64,000 nucleotides of DNA, from the NCBI RefSeq assembly GCF_024713975.1, contig NC_091100.1, positions 22,395,501 through 22,459,500 of the forward strand. The letters run 5' to 3'. This document shows, piece after piece, positions 61,563 to 64,000 of this stretch. The notes below the pieces were generated by a model. The model was not told where the DNA came from, did no database searches, and saw only the letters and a list, made by a program, of their open reading frames with translations. A program made the position numbers and the translations under genes. The stretch comes from Paralichthys olivaceus (taxonomy: Eukaryota > Chordata > Actinopteri > Pleuronectiformes > Paralichthyidae). Position 1 is the stretch's first letter, and each line of letters begins with the position of its first letter.

Positions 61563-61631
<69 letters not shown>

Positions 61632-62025
61632 ACACACTCTCTCTATTGTGTCTCCATGACTTCAGTTTCTAATTTCCCTAAACCTAACCCTAACCTAAAC
61701 CAACCGGAAAACATGTCCTTACCAGAACATGTGATTATTTATGTCTTGGTTTTTGTTCCCATAAGGACTAGAATATAATATATTATGACTACACAAATTG
61801 ATTTAAGCCCCCACCACATAATTAATCCTGGACCACACACACACACACACACACACAGAGTAATGACATGACTGCATCCTCATGCCCACCTCTCCCGTGT
61901 CCACAGGTGACTGTGTTTGAGCAGGAGCATTTCCAGGGCAAGAACTTGGAGTTCACCTCCGAGTGCTGCAACATCCACAACTGCGGCCTGGACAACATCC
62001 GTTCCATCCGAGTGGAGAGTGGAGC
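61485..62025 (+). CDS. Beta-crystallin A-type, first two coding exons (runs off right edge)
   Basis: ATG at 61485 follows an acceptor at 61482, so the upstream in-frame ATG at 61446 is intronic. Coding exon 1 (61485-61559) encodes a 25-residue N-terminal arm, MYRVNKSSMTT onward. Coding exon 2 (61907-62025, 119 bases as in the neighbouring crystallin) encodes the first Greek key, VTVFEQEHFQGKNLEFTSEC through IRSIRVESGA. It ends at a GTGAGT donor. No exon for the second Greek key is visible before 64000, so the rest lies outside the window. FTSEC and RSIRVESGA fit the CRYBA1/CRYBA4 group. The head-to-head position next to a crybb1-type gene favours the CRYBA4-equivalent locus, but zebrafish-style cryba1-like names are equally possible, so no symbol is given. 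Product: lens structural protein. Confidence 0.88.
61562..61856 (-). repeat. CA microsatellite-associated repeat inside a crystallin intron
   Basis: An AC/CA tract at 61564-61625 starts about five bases after the donor of coding exon 1. It is followed by CTAACCCTAACC-like blocks and a second CA tract at 61836-61857. This is the inverted arrangement of the repeat at 47.3-47.7 kb. Confidence 0.75.
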
Positions 62026-64000
62026 GTGAGTCACACAGCCTGTACGCCTGCAAGTCTCTGTGGACAGCTGACTGACTGTGTGTGTGCGTGTGTGTTTGTT
62101 TATGTAAGTGTGTGTCTGTGAGACGTAGAAAGGTAGAAACATGGTAAGATGGTAAGATAGGAAAGTGTCCAGGCTCCCACAACAAAGCGTCTGAGGCCCC
62201 TCCATACAGGGTGTATGCAAACAGCGCCGTGTCTACTTTCTACCGCTGACCTTTTAGAAGACACACCACTAAGAGTTAATTCAAGGTGCCCTGAGAGGCT
62301 GAAACGGGTTCTTTTTCGACAAAGTCTTTTAAACTGCAGGATTGACTCGGTGTGGAGGCTGTTCAGACCTAGCACACGTGCCTCGCCTACATGTGGTCAG
62401 CAGTTATCACTGGTCAGCAGTGGATCATTTAAGGTCTCATGAGAGTTTTTATTGCTTTGATAAAACTGTGTCTCTTCCTTTTCTCATAGTGTACGCAGAG
62501 GAAAAAGTCAAGATCCCTCTGCTATAAAATAACTCTAAACTGATGCTGAGAACGAGCTACATAGGATCATCTATTTTAAATCTCTACTATTATTATATTA
62601 TCAATATTGTTAGTGTCTTTAGTTGATGTAGATTTGTGTCCTAGTAACTCAATACATTCAGTCTTAAAGTGTAATATCAGTGGTGCAAAGTAACTAAATA
62701 TATTAACTGAAGTAGAGTACTTGTTCTTTACTTCTACTTACACTCAAATACATTCTAGAGATTCAGATTTAGATTTTATTTACAAAACACAACCTGGTGG
62801 ACCATTTTATGAAAACTTGAATTAGAAACTGTAGACTACGTTAAGATGTTTGGTGCCTCTCCACTTCCTGCCATTTTTCAAAAATTAAGCTAAAATGGTT
62901 ACAGTCGCCATCTTGGACTTTTTATGTCAATATGAACCAATCCTGTGCAGTAGTGATCGGGGGGGGGCGGGTGTTGAGGTCCCAACGATAGAATGAGGCC
63001 AGTGGGCCAATATGAAAAAAAGCAGTAAAAGCAGTAAAAAGTGGGAAACAGGAGTGGTTCTGTTGTAGTGAAGTAAAATAAAAATGTATGAGTAAGCCAC
63101 TAGCAGGCCACCAAAGAACATGTGTCAGTACTGCTTTTGGCATTAAACTTGTTTTAATGTAACTCTAGATGAAGTTTCGATTTTCTCCTTTTTTCTCATC
63201 CAATGACAACTTTATTCTCACTTCTGGTTTTATCATTTTAATCTTGAAATCTCATTTTTTTAATCTTCAATATGGCCCTGATACAGTTTGTTATTCTTTA
63301 TATCTAGCATATAGTTTACAGTTTATGGGAACATATACGAAGCTTGTAAAATAACAACAATCCACCAGAGACAATTATCATGTTGAAGATATCTGATGTA
63401 TTGATTGATCCACTAATTATCAAATTCACTTAGAGTGATTAAATAAGCTCAGTCTTCATTGATAACCATGTGGTTATTTAGTACCAGCTGCCTGTCATCA
63501 TAAATGTCCTCTGTTTTCCCCACACAGTCGTCTGTAGACTCAGACTCGTCACAGGGTGAGAAAACCTTTTTTAGCTCGCTCAGATCATTGAGGAACTGAG
63601 GACAAATTTAAAAACACGCAAACTTTGTCTCACCCTCCGTGTTTTGACGCACTCAAGAGCAGAAGTTCACTCTGAGCTGATTTATACGTAACAGACCTTA
63701 GTCATGTTGTGTACAGCTCGCCAAAGTCAGAGTGGACATTCTCCAAACACCTGCTCGATGACGCTGCAGAGAGCAGATCATTCGTACACTTAGGAGAAGT
63801 AGATTACTGTATCTTTTAATTAGACACATATGGAGCGCCTTTTAAATATTTCGATCTGCTTCACACTCCAACATCGTACTTATTAGTATTGTGTAGTGTT
63901 TTCAGTTTTAATTATTTAGCAGAAAAAGAAACACAGAACAAGCAAACTTAAAGATGGATTTGACTGATTACTATTATTTTTCCATAGTTATTGCAATAAT
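62026..64000. other. Intron of the beta-A-type crystallin gene
   Basis: Starts with GTGAGT and has no acceptor-plus-Greek-key exon within the window. Contains a probable dispersed repeat at about 62890-63130 (GCCATCTTGGACTTTTTATG, a G-run, then GAGGTCCCAACGATAGAATG), of unknown class. Confidence 0.6.

Noticed and set aside
61446-61778. 110-residue frame starting upstream of the crystallin arm exon
   Set aside because: The ATG at 61446 precedes the splice acceptor at 61482 and the frame then runs through the donor into the CA repeat. The real start is 61485.
62026-64000. Search for the second Greek-key exon of the beta-A-type crystallin
   Set aside because: No acceptor followed by a Trp-Val/Ala-Gly-Phe/Tyr-Glu pattern was seen, so it is taken to lie beyond the window and not to be lost.
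1-64000. CRISPR arrays, bacterial-type operons, rRNA, tRNA or phage genes
   Set aside because: The sequence is vertebrate nuclear DNA. The direct repeats are microsatellites and transposons, and no RNA gene could be recognised by eye. A tRNA scan would be needed to exclude tRNAs formally.

Overview
This is vertebrate nuclear DNA, almost certainly from a ray-finned (teleost) fish. It is AT-rich and intron-bearing, with GT-AG splice sites, many TG/CA microsatellites and fish-type transposon debris. The protein-coding exons match vertebrate families: a CD209-like C-type lectin, an NAT8L-like acetyltransferase, a Nogo-receptor-like protein and two beta-crystallins. Species cannot be named from the sequence alone. 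Every gene below was rebuilt by hand from splice sites and reading-frame continuity, without RNA evidence.

Layout. 0.5-2.9 kb holds a broken interferon-induced very large GTPase (GVIN/URGCP-like) on the minus strand. 5.8-10.0 kb holds a complete type II C-type lectin receptor on the minus strand (463 aa: ITIM-like tail, membrane segment, long coiled-coil stalk, lectin domain). 14.1-17.3 kb holds a three-coding-exon NAT8L-like N-acetyltransferase on the minus strand (254 aa). 17.3-29.6 kb is repeat-rich and has no intact gene, but includes a small duplicated piece of rtn4rl2 next to a DNA-transposon remnant. 29.7-32.05 kb is rtn4rl2 on the minus strand (459 aa, GPI-type C-terminus) with a TATA promoter. 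32.1-51.3 kb is gene-poor with LINE remnants, MITEs, microsatellites and a long foldback. 51.6-56.6 kb is a complete crybb1-type beta-crystallin on the minus strand (220 aa, non-coding leader exon, TATA box). 61.1 kb to the right edge is the start of a beta-A-type crystallin on the plus strand; only its leader exon and first two coding exons are inside the window.

How the parts relate. The two crystallins are divergently transcribed, about 4.6 kb apart, like mammalian CRYBB1/CRYBA4. Their products would be lens structural partners. The lectin receptor and the VLIG remnant are both immune-type genes, but nothing here shows that they work together. No operon, CRISPR array or clearly new multi-gene system was found. 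The strongest oddities are: long CA repeats abutting the splice donor of the same homologous exon in both crystallin genes; the rtn4rl2 fragment at 26.25 kb; a QPN sugar-site motif plus an ITIM-like tail in the lectin; and a roughly 230-bp imperfect hairpin at 34 kb.
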